52,194 bases of DNA. Source: Roseovarius gaetbuli (GTDB taxonomy: Bacteria > Pseudomonadota > Alphaproteobacteria > Rhodobacterales > Rhodobacteraceae). A program made the translations under genes and the position numbers. How positions within the stretch are numbered: the stretch's first letter is position 1; each line of letters begins with the position of its first letter. Below the pieces are notes generated by a model, which was not told where the DNA came from, ran no database searches, and saw only the letters and a program-made list of their open reading frames with translations. Shown piece by piece: positions 26,582 through 35,475 of this stretch. The stretch is from contig NZ_FWFJ01000028.1 in NCBI RefSeq assembly GCF_900172365.1, positions 1-52,194 of the forward strand. Direction: 5' to 3'.

Positions 26582-26944
26582 GGTGTTATTGCAAGCATGA
26601 TCTGCAACAAAAACGATCGGCGAGGTCCCGGCGTGGGTTCGCTTGGGACGCAGCTTGTTGTCGTGGTTTCAAAATACTGCGGCTTGACTGGTAGAGGTTA
26701 CGCACAACGCGTTTGGTGGTTGCCCGACGTCAGCCTTGATGACCAAGACTTTGGCGGTTCAGGTTACCCAGAATGTTTAATTTTCGGATCTGCTTCCATC
26801 GGCAAGCCGGTCCTACAGGCGCCAACCGATAGTTGTTCTGCGTAGTATTTGGCTCCTGAAAAGTGATGAAACCACCAAGCCTTGCTCTATGGTACGTCAA
26901 AACGGAAAGGACGGATTGATTTTTGTTTAGAAAGGCAATGCGCA
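26582..26944. other. Divergent promoter region
   Basis: About 360 bp between the phospholipase D-type lipoprotein gene (minus) and the porin gene (plus). No convincing gene. It should hold both promoters; none could be fixed. Confidence 0.35.
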
Positions 26945-28300
26945 ATGCACAACGAATTCAACGCCGTGATTCAGGTAAAACCGGAGCCGAGAAGGCCCTA
27001 TAGTGCAGCCTGCAAATTAGGTTTTGGCGAGGAAAATATTCGCAAGCTTGGACCGCAACTTTCTACAGTTGTGGGGCAGTCTTTGGCCTCGGTTCGCTCC
27101 ATCATGCGCGTATCAGTGATGTTAATGGTCTGCGTGCTGCCTGCTGACTCTCGAGCCCAGGAACAAAAGGGGCTGGCATTTTCCACGCCAGATAGTGTCG
27201 AGGGTACACTCGCCGCAACCGATGAACGCCAGCGCGAGGGTGCCCTGGCTGATTTCCGGCTCTGGAAAAAAGATTTTGAAAACAGAACCGGTATAACCTT
27301 CGGATTCGACAATCAGGTTCAAGTGCTTCGCGCTGACTCGAACCGATCGCCCTCAAACGCTGCAAGCAACGCTTTCCGCTTTTACACGACATGGACGCCG
27401 ATCGGTCGGGGCACGCCCAACAATGGCGCGCTGGTTTTCAAGATCGAAAACCGTTCGGCGATAGGAAACAGAATTCCGACACAGGCGCTTGGCCGGTCTT
27501 TTGGTTATGCGGGCGTGTTGTCTTCCACATTCAGTGACGCAGGTTGGATTCTGACAAACCTCTACTGGCGCCAAAGATTTGCCAACGGGCGCGGCAGTTT
27601 CATCATCGGGCATATCGATCCCGGCGAATATGTGAATTTCAACACGTTCTCCAGCCCGTGGACGACCTTCACCAACCTGTCGTTTGGCCAACAACCTACA
27701 CTTGCCGCGCCTCAACAGAGCCTTGGGGCGGCTTTGCAATGGCGGCTCGACGACGAGTGGGCAGTACAGGCCGGTATCTTGAATGCGAACGCAGATCCAT
27801 CCGATCCGCTGGACAGCGCAGAGAAGTTTTTTGACCATGGCGAAACGTTCAAGCATCTCACGGTTGGCTGGTCGCCCGATTGGGTCGACCGCAATAACCA
27901 GGCCGTGCAACTGACATTCTGGCAGGTCGACAAACGGAAGGAAGCTGACGTGAAAAACGGCCACGGTGTTTCCTTTTTGGCTGGCACGCGCATTGACAAA
28001 TGGCGACCCTTCCTGCGTGCGGGATACGCTGACGGCGGTGGCGCAGCTCTGCATCGCACGGTCAGCGTAGGGACAGGATATGACGTCAGGAGGGACAAAG
28101 ATTTGCTGGGTCTTGGGTTGAGCTGGGGGCGCGCTCCGAATAATTCCAGGGATCAATATACGGTGGAAGCGTTCTACAGATACGATGCAACAGACTTTTT
28201 TGCGATCACTCCATCGGTTCAGTACATTGTTGATCCCGTCAACGACCCGACGACGGATGACGTTTTTATTGTGGGTCTGCGCGCGCGGTTCGCGTTCTGA
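26945..28300 (+). CDS. OprB-family carbohydrate-selective porin, 451 aa
   Basis: Outer-membrane barrel of the OprB type that admits sugars. The body has the family strands ITFGFDNQVQVL, WRQRFANGRGSFIIGHIDPGEY, ALQWRLDDEWAVQAGILNANADP and a terminal LRARFAF. ATG 26945 has GAAAGG upstream but places 53 residues before the signal-like stretch MRVSVMLMVCVLPADSRAQ. ATG 27104 would start at that signal but lacks a ribosome site. A hairpin terminator follows the stop. Confidence 0.82.
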   Translation: MHNEFNAVIQVKPEPRRPYSAACKLGFGEENIRKLGPQLSTVVGQSLASVRSIMRVSVMLMVCVLPADSRAQEQKGLAFSTPDSVEGTLAATDERQREGALADFRLWKKDFENRTGITFGFDNQVQVLRADSNRSPSNAASNAFRFYTTWTPIGRGTPNNGALVFKIENRSAIGNRIPTQALGRSFGYAGVLSSTFSDAGWILTNLYWRQRFANGRGSFIIGHIDPGEYVNFNTFSSPWTTFTNLSFGQQPTLAAPQQSLGAALQWRLDDEWAVQAGILNANADPSDPLDSAEKFFDHGETFKHLTVGWSPDWVDRNNQAVQLTFWQVDKRKEADVKNGHGVSFLAGTRIDKWRPFLRAGYADGGGAALHRTVSVGTGYDVRRDKDLLGLGLSWGRAPNNSRDQYTVEAFYRYDATDFFAITPSVQYIVDPVNDPTTDDVFIVGLRARFAF

Positions 28301-28316
28301 TCAGTGCCTTGAACGC

Positions 28317-28353
28317 AAAAGGCCCACGACATTCAGAGGTCGTGGGCCGTTTC
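28317..28353. terminator. Bidirectional hairpin terminator
   Basis: A perfect 10-bp stem GGCCCACGAC (28321-28330) / GTCGTGGGCC (28339-28348) with an 8-base loop is flanked by AAAA on the left and GTTTCC on the right. It lies 20 bases after the porin stop and before the convergent HdeA-type gene, so it can end both transcripts. Confidence 0.75.
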
Positions 28354-28446
28354 CAGACATACGAAAGCCGCAAGTCGATAGCACAAATCGCTTTATATTG
28401 CAGCCCGGTGGCGGGCGGCTTACCAAGTACGGCAGAAACCAGGCGC

Positions 28447-28758
28447 CTATTTCAGTGCTGCGCCGAATACCTCAAGAACTTTTTTATCAGGGCCGTCAAT
28501 GCAATCTTCCAGTACTTGATCCGAGGTAGTGGCAAGGTCAGAAATATTTACGCTGCTCATATCGGCCTGGCCCGTGAAATAGCCGTGCAGGAAAATAGTC
28601 GTCATATCCCGCTCATCGCCACCAAGCGTCAGGTAGGTTCGGCAGGTCAGGTCGTTCAGGTCGATAACATCCGCGTCCTGAGCTTTGGCGGATGCGGAAA
28701 GTGCAAGTGCGCCGATAGTGGCGAGGACGGCTGTTTTGCTGAAGAATGTATGGATCAT
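28447..28758 (-). CDS. HdeA/HdeB-type periplasmic acid-stress chaperone, 103 aa
   Basis: Small exported protein with a Sec signal (residues 1-26, ALSASAKAQ) and a mature all-helical part. It has the two conserved cysteines, C39 (DLTCRTYL) and C86 (LEDCIDG), that make the family disulfide. HdeA-like proteins bind unfolding periplasmic proteins at low pH. ATG 28758 has GAGAGA upstream. It is followed upstream by a glycine-zipper protein in the same direction, spaced 29 bases. HdeD-type genes lie nearby. Confidence 0.8.
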   Translation of the reverse strand: MIHTFFSKTAVLATIGALALSASAKAQDADVIDLNDLTCRTYLTLGGDERDMTTIFLHGYFTGQADMSSVNISDLATTSDQVLEDCIDGPDKKVLEVFGAALK

Positions 28759-28787
28759 CGTTCTCTCTCATTCATAACGGTTGGGGA

Positions 28788-29120
28788 TCAGTAGCGCATG
28801 CAATCGGCATAGGCCTGTTGGAAGAGGTAGTCGCGGCTTCGCGCGCGCTGGCTCGCGCCGCTGATGGCGCCAAGGGTGCTGCCTATCCTGGCACCTTTCT
28901 CGCCTCCCTTTTTTCCGCTGATGATACGTCCGGTAAGACCGCCACGGACGCCGCCACGCACGGCACCGCTGATTGCGCCACCCGAGGCATTTCGCCTTGC
29001 GTAATCGTTTGCAACACTCTGGCAGTAGCCGGGGTCGGCTGCGTAAGCGGGCTCACTGAGCATCAATGTTGATAAGAAAGACACGGCCAATGCAGCGAAT
29101 GTACATACAGGTATTTTCAT
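28788..29120 (-). CDS. Glycine-zipper exported protein, 110 aa
   Basis: ATG 29120 with GGAGAG upstream gives a Sec signal ending PAYAAD. Residues 44-85 are a glycine-zipper stretch (GGAISGAVRGGVRGGLTGR … GARIGSTLGAISGAS) that can insert in or span membranes. It starts with CQSVANDYARRNA and ends in CMRY, so it may form a disulfide. Such proteins often occur with envelope-stress genes. It is probably co-transcribed with the HdeA-type gene. Confidence 0.7.
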   Translation of the reverse strand: MKIPVCTFAALAVSFLSTLMLSEPAYAADPGYCQSVANDYARRNASGGAISGAVRGGVRGGLTGRIISGKKGGEKGARIGSTLGAISGASQRARSRDYLFQQAYADCMRY

Positions 29121-29425
29121 GAAAACTCTCCAAACGGGATGCAGTTCAGCAATCGAGCACATCATGGTCTATCCAGGCCTTTCGAACGATGTGATCTGGC
29201 TATATCCTTCGACCTAAGAACCATCGGTCCCCTCAGCGGAAGGTAGCTTGATTTACGCAGATGATAGAAGCGCCGCAAATCGGCAGCAAAGCAAAACGAG
29301 GTCCAAATCCTTCGCTGCTGTGCTTTCGAGCTTTAGAGCCGATGATTTGGTTATATCGTAGCGAAAAGTTGCCTGCGGCGTCGCGTGTTCACGCGCAACC
29401 TTGTAAGCTGGAGGAAAATCTAACG

Positions 29426-30562
29426 ATGTTTTTTAGCGCAGATTGTATGAAGTTTAAGGCCAGTGTTCTCTTGCTTGTCACAAGTCTTGCGATTGCGGGC
29501 TGCGGTCGGGCGGAACGCGGGATGATCGGTCTGGCCGCCGAACCTCAGAACAGTGATGTGGCGAGCAACCTCAAAGAACATCAAATTTTCGTGATAACTT
29601 CGCGTGCTCCGGATGCTGATCCAACTATCTTGTTCTCAAGGGTTCGGTCTCCCGAAATGGGGCTTGCAAAATTGTCCGTGAGTGTGCCGCCGGATCACAG
29701 GCCGGGTGAGATCGAGCTTCCCCGGTCCGGCCTCCCGGACCCAGAGAGACATTTCACCGTCACCGAGCCAAACGTTTTTGCGTCTGAAGGCAATTTTACC
29801 TCGGCCTTGCAAGCAGAATTGAACAAGCGTACCGCCAAAGACCGGAATGTTTTAATTTTCGTCCATGGCTTCAATACAACCTTGTCAGAAGCAGTTCTTC
29901 GACTGGGTCAGTTTGTCGAGGACTCTAACTATACAGGTGTTCCGGTATTGTTTAGTTGGGCGTCCAGCGGCCGATTGTTTGACTATGTCTATGATATGAA
30001 CAGCGTCTTGATCGCGCGGGACAACCTCTTGCGCGGTGCCGATCTCATAGCGGAAACTAATGTGAAATCTGTTGATCTCCTCTCGCATTCTATCGGTAAT
30101 CTGCTAGCGGTTGAGGCAATGCGGCAGGCAAAAATTAGCGGGACCTTCAACCGTTCTGGACGGCTTCGAAATGTCATATTGGCGGCGCCTGACATTGACG
30201 CAGACCTGTTCAAGCAGCAATTGACGCCGTTTGCCAGTAATGAACGGAAGTTCTACATCCTAATTTCTCGCGATGACAATGCGCTGGCATTTTCCCGGTT
30301 TCTTGCGCGAGGAGTGCCAAGGGTCGGCAATGACGACGTAGAAGATCTTGCGCGACTTGGTGTGACGGTCATAGATCTATCTGAAATCCACGTGAATGGT
30401 TCAAATCACACAAAGTTCGCAGATTCGCCCGAGGTAGTGCAGTTGATCGGCAAGAGACTAAGCGTTGATGGCCGAATGGGAGCGAGGAACAGTCCGGGAT
30501 CGTTTGTTCCGTCGCTGCTTTTGCTTCCGATTACGGTCACCTCAGCTACGTTGGCCCAATGA
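29426..30562 (+). CDS. DUF900-type alpha/beta hydrolase lipoprotein, 378 aa
   Basis: Predicted serine esterase. ATG 29426 lies 11 bases after GGAGG; ATG 29447 would give a more standard lipoprotein signal ending AIAGC. The DUF900 domain shows VLIFVHGFNTT (oxyanion region), PVLFSWASSG, the nucleophile elbow LLSHSIGNLL (S-H-S-I-G instead of G-x-S-x-G), ILAAPDIDAD and a final VNGSNHTKF with the likely His. Membrane-anchored in the periplasm. Substrate unknown. Confidence 0.8.
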   Translation: MFFSADCMKFKASVLLLVTSLAIAGCGRAERGMIGLAAEPQNSDVASNLKEHQIFVITSRAPDADPTILFSRVRSPEMGLAKLSVSVPPDHRPGEIELPRSGLPDPERHFTVTEPNVFASEGNFTSALQAELNKRTAKDRNVLIFVHGFNTTLSEAVLRLGQFVEDSNYTGVPVLFSWASSGRLFDYVYDMNSVLIARDNLLRGADLIAETNVKSVDLLSHSIGNLLAVEAMRQAKISGTFNRSGRLRNVILAAPDIDADLFKQQLTPFASNERKFYILISRDDNALAFSRFLARGVPRVGNDDVEDLARLGVTVIDLSEIHVNGSNHTKFADSPEVVQLIGKRLSVDGRMGARNSPGSFVPSLLLLPITVTSATLAQ

Positions 30563-30676
30563 TCGCCGCAAGTTCTGAGTATGATTGAGGGAACCTTGGG
30601 GGCACTCTGCGTCGCCTCTTAAACGCAATGATTGCGGTAAAGAATCTTCCAACGAAGGCGTTTGTACTCTGGCCGG

Positions 30677-30783
30677 TTAGAGCGTTTCCAGAAAAACCTG
30701 AATCACTTAACTGTGCCTGAAATCAAAGATTTCAACGCGTTAAGTAATAAGGGTTCGATGAGGTATTCTGAGAAACGCTTTAA
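30677..30783. repeat. 107-bp imperfect inverted repeat, MITE-like
   Basis: The left arm begins TTAGAGCGTTTCCAGAAAA and the right arm, read in reverse complement, begins TTAAAGCGTTTCTCAGAAT; about 20 of 27 bases match. The core AGAGCGTTTCC-AGAAAACCTGAATC resembles a sequence that recurs in alphaproteobacterial genomes. No protein is encoded. The stretch 30563-30831 holds nothing else that I recognise. Confidence 0.5.
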
Positions 30784-30831
30784 GCCATTGGATATCATCA
30801 CGGATCATGAAACGAAGATAACAAAGCGGTT

Positions 30832-31308
30832 TCAATCGCCGTCTTTTACTATCATGGCGTCGCTGATTTCGAACAGGCGCGTGTTGCCACAGATCACAAT
30901 TACGGACCGCAGGCGGGAGGCTGGTGCATTTGCTGTCATTGAAACCGTCTGGGTATCCAGCACCTGTGCAACCATACCGTCCGGCGGTGTCGCGGAAATC
31001 ACCACAAAAACCGTTGGCACTGCAGAACGATCTGCCTTTCCGATTTTCAGGTCAACTTCATATCCTGGGGTGGGCAGTGTGAGATCACCGCTTACGAAAA
31101 GAATGGGGGGGGGGCCATCATGTGAAGCTGGGGTGAGTTTTGCGACCCAGTGGCTGCTTTCGATCACAGGGCAATCATCGGTTGGCCTCGAAAAAGACAT
31201 TTTGCGCTCGCTCTGATCTTCGCCCGAATGGTTCTGCGCGTTACACGCAGTCGTGGCCAGCATCGATAGGACCGCCAGACAGCGGACCAGGGTTTTTGGT
31301 TGTCTCAT
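30832..31308 (-). CDS. Unrecognised lipoprotein, 158 aa, with a run of ten C in the gene
   Basis: ATG 31308 is preceded by GAGGA. The product has a lipoprotein signal (LAVLSMLATTAC) and a beta-rich mature part (PILFVSGDLTLPTPGYEVDLKIG). No family is recognised, though the layout resembles small protease-inhibitor-like lipoproteins. The codons for three prolines near residue 67 are part of a 10-nt C run (31105-31114 as G on the plus strand), which is a possible slippage site. Confidence 0.6.
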   Translation of the reverse strand: MRQPKTLVRCLAVLSMLATTACNAQNHSGEDQSERKMSFSRPTDDCPVIESSHWVAKLTPASHDGPPPILFVSGDLTLPTPGYEVDLKIGKADRSAVPTVFVVISATPPDGMVAQVLDTQTVSMTANAPASRLRSVIVICGNTRLFEISDAMIVKDGD

Positions 31309-31782
31309 GACTGGATCCTCAAAAACTAAATCCGTTTGACCTCTGGACCTGAGACGCTGGATCAGCCGCGCGTCCGGAGTCGAGTTATAAGCCGGAAATT
31401 GCTTCCAGAAAGTTTGAAAGATGCGGGTGATGTTTACGTACGTTCGCCTCTCCAATCTTTCAGACTTCAGACTTCAGACGGCACGGCATGGAATGTGTTG
31501 ATCCAAGCCACGACTAGCAGTGGTTATCAGAGAGTAATAAGCAGAATTTTGACGCGGCGCATCCGGGATTCGAGGTCCAATTCTTACACTGGCAAAACTT
31601 GGCAGGTGAGTTTGGCATCGTGATCTGGTATCAGGTAAGCGAGTTTAATCGAGACTCGCGTTTCTACATCCAGGGAACGGTCGCAGAGCGCGAAAATCAG
31701 ACTGGCTTGATAAGCGATAGTGTTGAGCCGTGAAGTCAAATCACCTGTATCGGGCACTCAAAAGCTATTCGTTGGAGGCCTT
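31309..31782. other. Intergenic stretch of about 470 bp
   Basis: No gene is supported. A short tandem repeat (GACTTCA, three times around 31460-31478) is the only structure seen. The right end should carry the promoter of the HdeD-type gene. Confidence 0.3.
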
Positions 31783-32295
31783 ATGAAATACTGGGTACTG
31801 TGGCTGATTTCCGGACTGACATCTCTTTTCGTGGGGCTGTACGCGCTGGCAAATCCATTGGCGGCCAGCCTGGCCGCAACCGTGATCACCGGCTGGCTGT
31901 TTACTCTTGTCGGAATACTGATCCTGATTTCCGCCTTTGGAGATCAAGGCTGGGGCGGGCGTCTGTTGACGATTGTGCTCGGGTTTTTTGTTTTTCTGGC
32001 CGGGGTCAACCTGATCGCAGAACCGCTTAGCGGTGTTTTGTCACTCACCTTCCTGACCGGTATTTTTTTGCTGATATTGGGTTTGGCCCGCATAGTGCTG
32101 CGGCTCTCGTTAGAGGTGGCGCGGTTGCGTTGGGTGCTGATAATTGCGGGCGCGCTATCTCTGCTTCTTGGTTCCATGGTTCTCGCAAACTTTCCGCGAT
32201 CGGCCGCAGTCGTGCTTAGCTTGTTCCTTGCGATTGATCTGATCTCGAACGGCATCACGCTAATCGTACTCTCGCTTTCACGCAGATCATCATAA
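31783..32295 (+). CDS. hdeD: HdeD-family (DUF308) membrane protein, 170 aa
   Basis: Six closely spaced hydrophobic helices arranged as three pairs, with the repeated G-x-L-x(3)-NP-type turns (GLYALANPLAA, GVNLIAEPLSG, GSMVLANFPRSA), are typical of HdeD. HdeD in enteric bacteria adds to acid resistance. ATG 31783 follows TTGGAGG. A degraded second copy comes right after it, and a third HdeD lies at 50619. Confidence 0.85.
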   Translation: MKYWVLWLISGLTSLFVGLYALANPLAASLAATVITGWLFTLVGILILISAFGDQGWGGRLLTIVLGFFVFLAGVNLIAEPLSGVLSLTFLTGIFLLILGLARIVLRLSLEVARLRWVLIIAGALSLLLGSMVLANFPRSAAVVLSLFLAIDLISNGITLIVLSLSRRSS

Positions 32296-32314
32296 CAGGA
32301 AGAGGAAACTTGTA

Positions 32315-32688
32315 TTGAAAAACTGGGTACTGGGAGGCGCCGTCGAGCTTTTGTCTTTGCTGGGTGGCATTCTGGCAGTGTTCAATCCGACTAGTGCGGC
32401 GCGACTGCTGGAACAATTGCGGGATGGTCGCTTCTGATCGTGGCCTGTCTGCAAGGCTACCCTTGTCTCGGTAAGGTGGGCAATGACACCGCGAGCCTGT
32501 CGGGTGTTGACGTGATCGATATCAGTGATTTGCCGGTGGTGAGCCCCACGGGTCATCTCTACCATCTTTACAACGCAGAGATCGGCCACGATCTGAAAAA
32601 GATATTCAACGAGGGTAAGTCTGCGAACGAGCGTCGCAACCTTGTGCAGGTCGGCGACAACCCGTGGAAGCTTCAGCCAGAGGAGTGA
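32315..32688 (+). pseudogene. Degraded second HdeD copy joined to unknown coding sequence
   Basis: TTG 32315 after GAAGAGGAAAC starts MKNWVLGGAVELLSLLGGILAVFNP, a good HdeD beginning, and stops at 32437. A one-base frame change restores AGWSLLIVAC. This then runs into about 75 codons (KVGNDTASLSGVDVIDISDLP … WKLQPEE) without hydrophobic helices. That part looks like genuine coding DNA by codon use but matches no family that I know. It is probably a deletion junction. Confidence 0.5.
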
Positions 32689-32912
32689 AGACCGGTTGAC
32701 GGCCGACACGGACTTGCACAGTATGGCTGAGCGGGTTTTACGGGTCGGTCTTTGAAGGCGGAGAAAGGGCGACAGCATTCGGTAGAGCTCTCAAGTAAGG
32801 TCTTTTAACGGTTTTCATTTTAATCAATTTCTTAGCGCGTCGGTTTGTGGGCGTTAGGTTCACACCCATTTAGCTACAGGAAACCCAAACAGCAAAATTT
32901 TGGAGGTCTTCT
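32689..32912. other. Intergenic stretch before the K+ channel gene
   Basis: 224 bp without a convincing gene. The right side ends in TTGGAGGTCTTCT, the ribosome site of the channel gene. Confidence 0.35.
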
Positions 32913-33287
32913 ATGCTGTCTTTCGCCATCACCTTTGCACGATTACTCAAGGCGATCGTACGCTCATGGAGCGTTCCGATGTTCCGGGCCAGTTTCGCTC
33001 TGGCCATCCTTATCCTGCTGTCGGGAACTCTATTCTATCACACTATTGAGGGGTGGTCGTGGATCGATGCGTTGTATTTCAGCGTAACGACGATTTCCAC
33101 TATCGGTCTTGGTGATCTGTCGCCGCGGACCGATTTTGGCAAGCTCTTCACGATTATCTACATCTTCGTTGGCGTTGGCGTTTTCGTCGCGCTGTTCGCT
33201 CAATTCGCGCGCGCTTTGTTGAAGGTGGAGGGCGATAGCAAAGTGCCGGTCCCTCAAACGCAACCGACGAAGTCTGATGACGCTTGA
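32913..33287 (+). CDS. Two-helix potassium channel protein, 124 aa
   Basis: Pore-only ion channel (Ion_trans_2 type). Two transmembrane helices (about 25-45 and 80-103) flank a pore helix and the selectivity filter TTISTIGLGDLSP (TIGLGD). There is no regulatory RCK domain, only a short polar tail. It forms tetramers in the inner membrane and should pass K+. ATG 32913 follows TTGGAGG. Its 3' end overlaps the convergent gene at 33254. Confidence 0.85.
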   Translation: MLSFAITFARLLKAIVRSWSVPMFRASFALAILILLSGTLFYHTIEGWSWIDALYFSVTTISTIGLGDLSPRTDFGKLFTIIYIFVGVGVFVALFAQFARALLKVEGDSKVPVPQTQPTKSDDA

Positions 33288-33658
33288 AAACCTAAAGCCA
33301 TTTTGGCACAGTTTGTATTACATGCGCTCAAGCTTGCGCGGGCACTTCCACCCATGGTGCAAGTGCTCTTGAAATTCGTAAACAGAAATTTCCTATCAAG
33401 ACAGGAGCTTTCTAAAATAGTATCACCGCCCCTGGCGTATGTCTCCTCCAGGATACGGATGCGACGGGTCGACATACGCGATGGCGGAGCAACCTCTGAA
33501 AAAAGCGCGCTAAAGCTGCCGTACTCAAGATGCCGTGCGATTTCGGCATCTAGGGTCTCTTTGGTATCGAACATACGCACCTCTTGCGCCGAGGCACTTC
33601 CTGCAAGTGTGACGGCTATCAGTACAATAGCGATCAACGTGACGACAAAACGGGGCAT
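33254..33658 (-). CDS. Small exported protein of unknown function, 134 aa
   Basis: ATG 33658 has GGGGAGG upstream and gives a clear Sec signal (VVTLIAIVLIAVTLAGSASAQ). The mature part has five Cys residues, several in the last third. No family is recognised. The C-terminal ~30 residues overlap the channel gene on the other strand by 34 bases, so the end may be altered by a frameshift. Confidence 0.5.
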   Translation of the reverse strand: MPRFVVTLIAIVLIAVTLAGSASAQEVRMFDTKETLDAEIARHLEYGSFSALFSEVAPPSRMSTRRIRILEETYARGGDTILESSCLDRKFLFTNFKSTCTMGGSARASLSACNTNCAKMALGFQASSDFVGCV

Positions 33659-33789
33659 GGGCTGGCCTCCCCGAAAGGGTTGCACAAAAGTATAGTGCGC
33701 GCGGTAGGGTTGCGCCAGCCCTTAGCGCCTGAAGCGTGGTGCGTTTGCTCCGACTCAACTAGGGAGAAACGATCTGGCATCTATCCGGT

Positions 33790-35475
33790 TCAGTCACTTG
33801 GATTCAGCCCGTTATTCTTGCACCCATGTTGAAGCCCAATATCGCAATGAACCTTGAGCCGTTGCGTGTCCTTTGCCGTCCAATCGTCTGGTGCGGTCAC
33901 TTGCACCCAGGGTGCGATGTAGTCTTGGGCGTAATAGGCGTGTCCATGCCCCTCAGGAGTCCCGAAAGCCAAGGCCAAATCCAAGGCAAGCTGAAATTGA
34001 GTGACGATCGGCATGAAACGTAAATGGGCCGAGGTATCCTCGGCAGGTGCTTCGTTCATCCATGGTGGGGGGCGCCACAGCGAACGGGGGTCATAGAAGA
34101 CGATCGGGTCGCTCGAGTATTGCAGGAATACAATGCGCATTTCGCCCCATTCGGCTTCGGCGTCAGATGCGTCGGCGACATGAGATGCATAGCGTACAAG
34201 CGATCCATCCCCAATTTTGGGCAGAACCCAAGGGCTTCCAGGTACGCGCGCATTTTGGGAATAGTTCCAAAAATTGGACGGAAAGGGTGGACCAGCCCAA
34301 AAGGCGCCATCAATCGCATCGCCAACTAGTCGAAACAGATTGGTGGCGTGCATCGAAGACCACGCTCCGAGGCTCAGCCCATGAACATATAGGCGTGGGC
34401 GGGTGCCCGGGGGCAAAGTCTTCCAATACTCATGCACTGTCGCAAGCGTGGCTCTGGCTTGGTCGAGGCCAGAGTTGGTCTCAAGAATGAGCGCAAGCGG
34501 AGATTGGAGGTAGGAATACTGCGTGGCCACAGTGGCGATGTCTCCGCCATGCATGTATTCCACCGGGTCATGGGCGCCGGGATCCATCCAGCCGGTGCCG
34601 GTAGGGCTGACGACGATCAGCACCTTGCGGCTGAACGCGCCAGTGCGCTTGAGCTCGGCCAATGCAAGGTCCGCACGTTCTTTGGGTGTGCGGCCATTGG
34701 CCCGACCCACATAGACCCGGATCGGATCAAGCGCGGGCTTGCCGGTAAAGGCGGCTATGGCCTTCGCATCAGGGCCCGATGTCACAAATTCACGGCCGGG
34801 TTGGCCCATCCGCGCCCAATCCACCAGCGACGCAGCGCTGCCGGTCATGCGCGCTTCGGATGGGCGCGGCGGGGCGTTCTCGAACAGCTTTTGTGCGGCC
34901 TCATAGCTCTCATCAAGGCTGGTCACCACAGTATCGATGATGCCATCGCGCGTGACCACAAAAAGGATCAGCACCACAGTGATGAGGCCTAGCACATTGG
35001 CGCGCCGCGGCGGCATGAACCGAAGGAGCCTGATGCGGATCGACCGGAACAAGTTGGCCAGGCTGGCCCCGATCAAAAAGGCCACGGCAAAGGTGGCAGA
35101 TGCGACGACAAGGACAGAGACGGCGTTCAGGCTATCCACTGTCTGCATGCCCATCTTGGTGCGGAGATCATTTTGCCAAGTGAGACTGGCTGTCAGGGTG
35201 AAGGCAAGGCTTGCGAGGGCCAGGCCAACCAAAAGAAGCAATAAGATGCGCGATGTTGGCTGCGAAAGCCGAGGAAAATCGACAGCAAACCAAATCAGTG
35301 CTGCGATGCGCCCGCCTAGGTAACCGATTGCCATAACCAGCCCCCCAAGGATGCCCTGGACCATCGGCCCGCGCGGGATCAGAGAGGGGGTCAGGGACAT
35401 GGCGAAGAACATCACCCCAAGCATCAGGCTGGGGATGCAGATGGCTGGCAGTAAATTTCTGGCACGATGAATCAA
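33790..35475 (-). CDS. DUF2319 alpha/beta-hydrolase membrane protein, 561 aa
   Basis: The N-terminal half has about four transmembrane helices (residues 10-175, starting LTPSLIPRGPMVQG, the family opening). The C-terminal half is an alpha/beta-hydrolase with the nucleophile in YVHGLSLGAWSS, SPTGTGWMDP before it, and a final HGHAYYAQDY with the likely His. The family (Abhydrolase_9) is thought to be esterases facing the periplasm. TTG 35475 overlaps the stop of the upstream ORF (TTGA) and has GAGG upstream. Confidence 0.82.
   Translation of the reverse strand: MIHRARNLLPAICIPSLMLGVMFFAMSLTPSLIPRGPMVQGILGGLVMAIGYLGGRIAALIWFAVDFPRLSQPTSRILLLLLVGLALASLAFTLTASLTWQNDLRTKMGMQTVDSLNAVSVLVVASATFAVAFLIGASLANLFRSIRIRLLRFMPPRRANVLGLITVVLILFVVTRDGIIDTVVTSLDESYEAAQKLFENAPPRPSEARMTGSAASLVDWARMGQPGREFVTSGPDAKAIAAFTGKPALDPIRVYVGRANGRTPKERADLALAELKRTGAFSRKVLIVVSPTGTGWMDPGAHDPVEYMHGGDIATVATQYSYLQSPLALILETNSGLDQARATLATVHEYWKTLPPGTRPRLYVHGLSLGAWSSMHATNLFRLVGDAIDGAFWAGPPFPSNFWNYSQNARVPGSPWVLPKIGDGSLVRYASHVADASDAEAEWGEMRIVFLQYSSDPIVFYDPRSLWRPPPWMNEAPAEDTSAHLRFMPIVTQFQLALDLALAFGTPEGHGHAYYAQDYIAPWVQVTAPDDWTAKDTQRLKVHCDIGLQHGCKNNGLNPSD

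Noticed and set aside
26036..26845. 269-codon plus-strand frame opposite the phospholipase D-type gene
   Set aside because: The minus strand carries both HKD motifs and a lipoprotein signal; the plus frame has no features.
28321..28348. Transposon end or attachment site at a strong palindrome
   Set aside because: Position between two convergent genes and flanking A/T runs fit a bidirectional terminator better.
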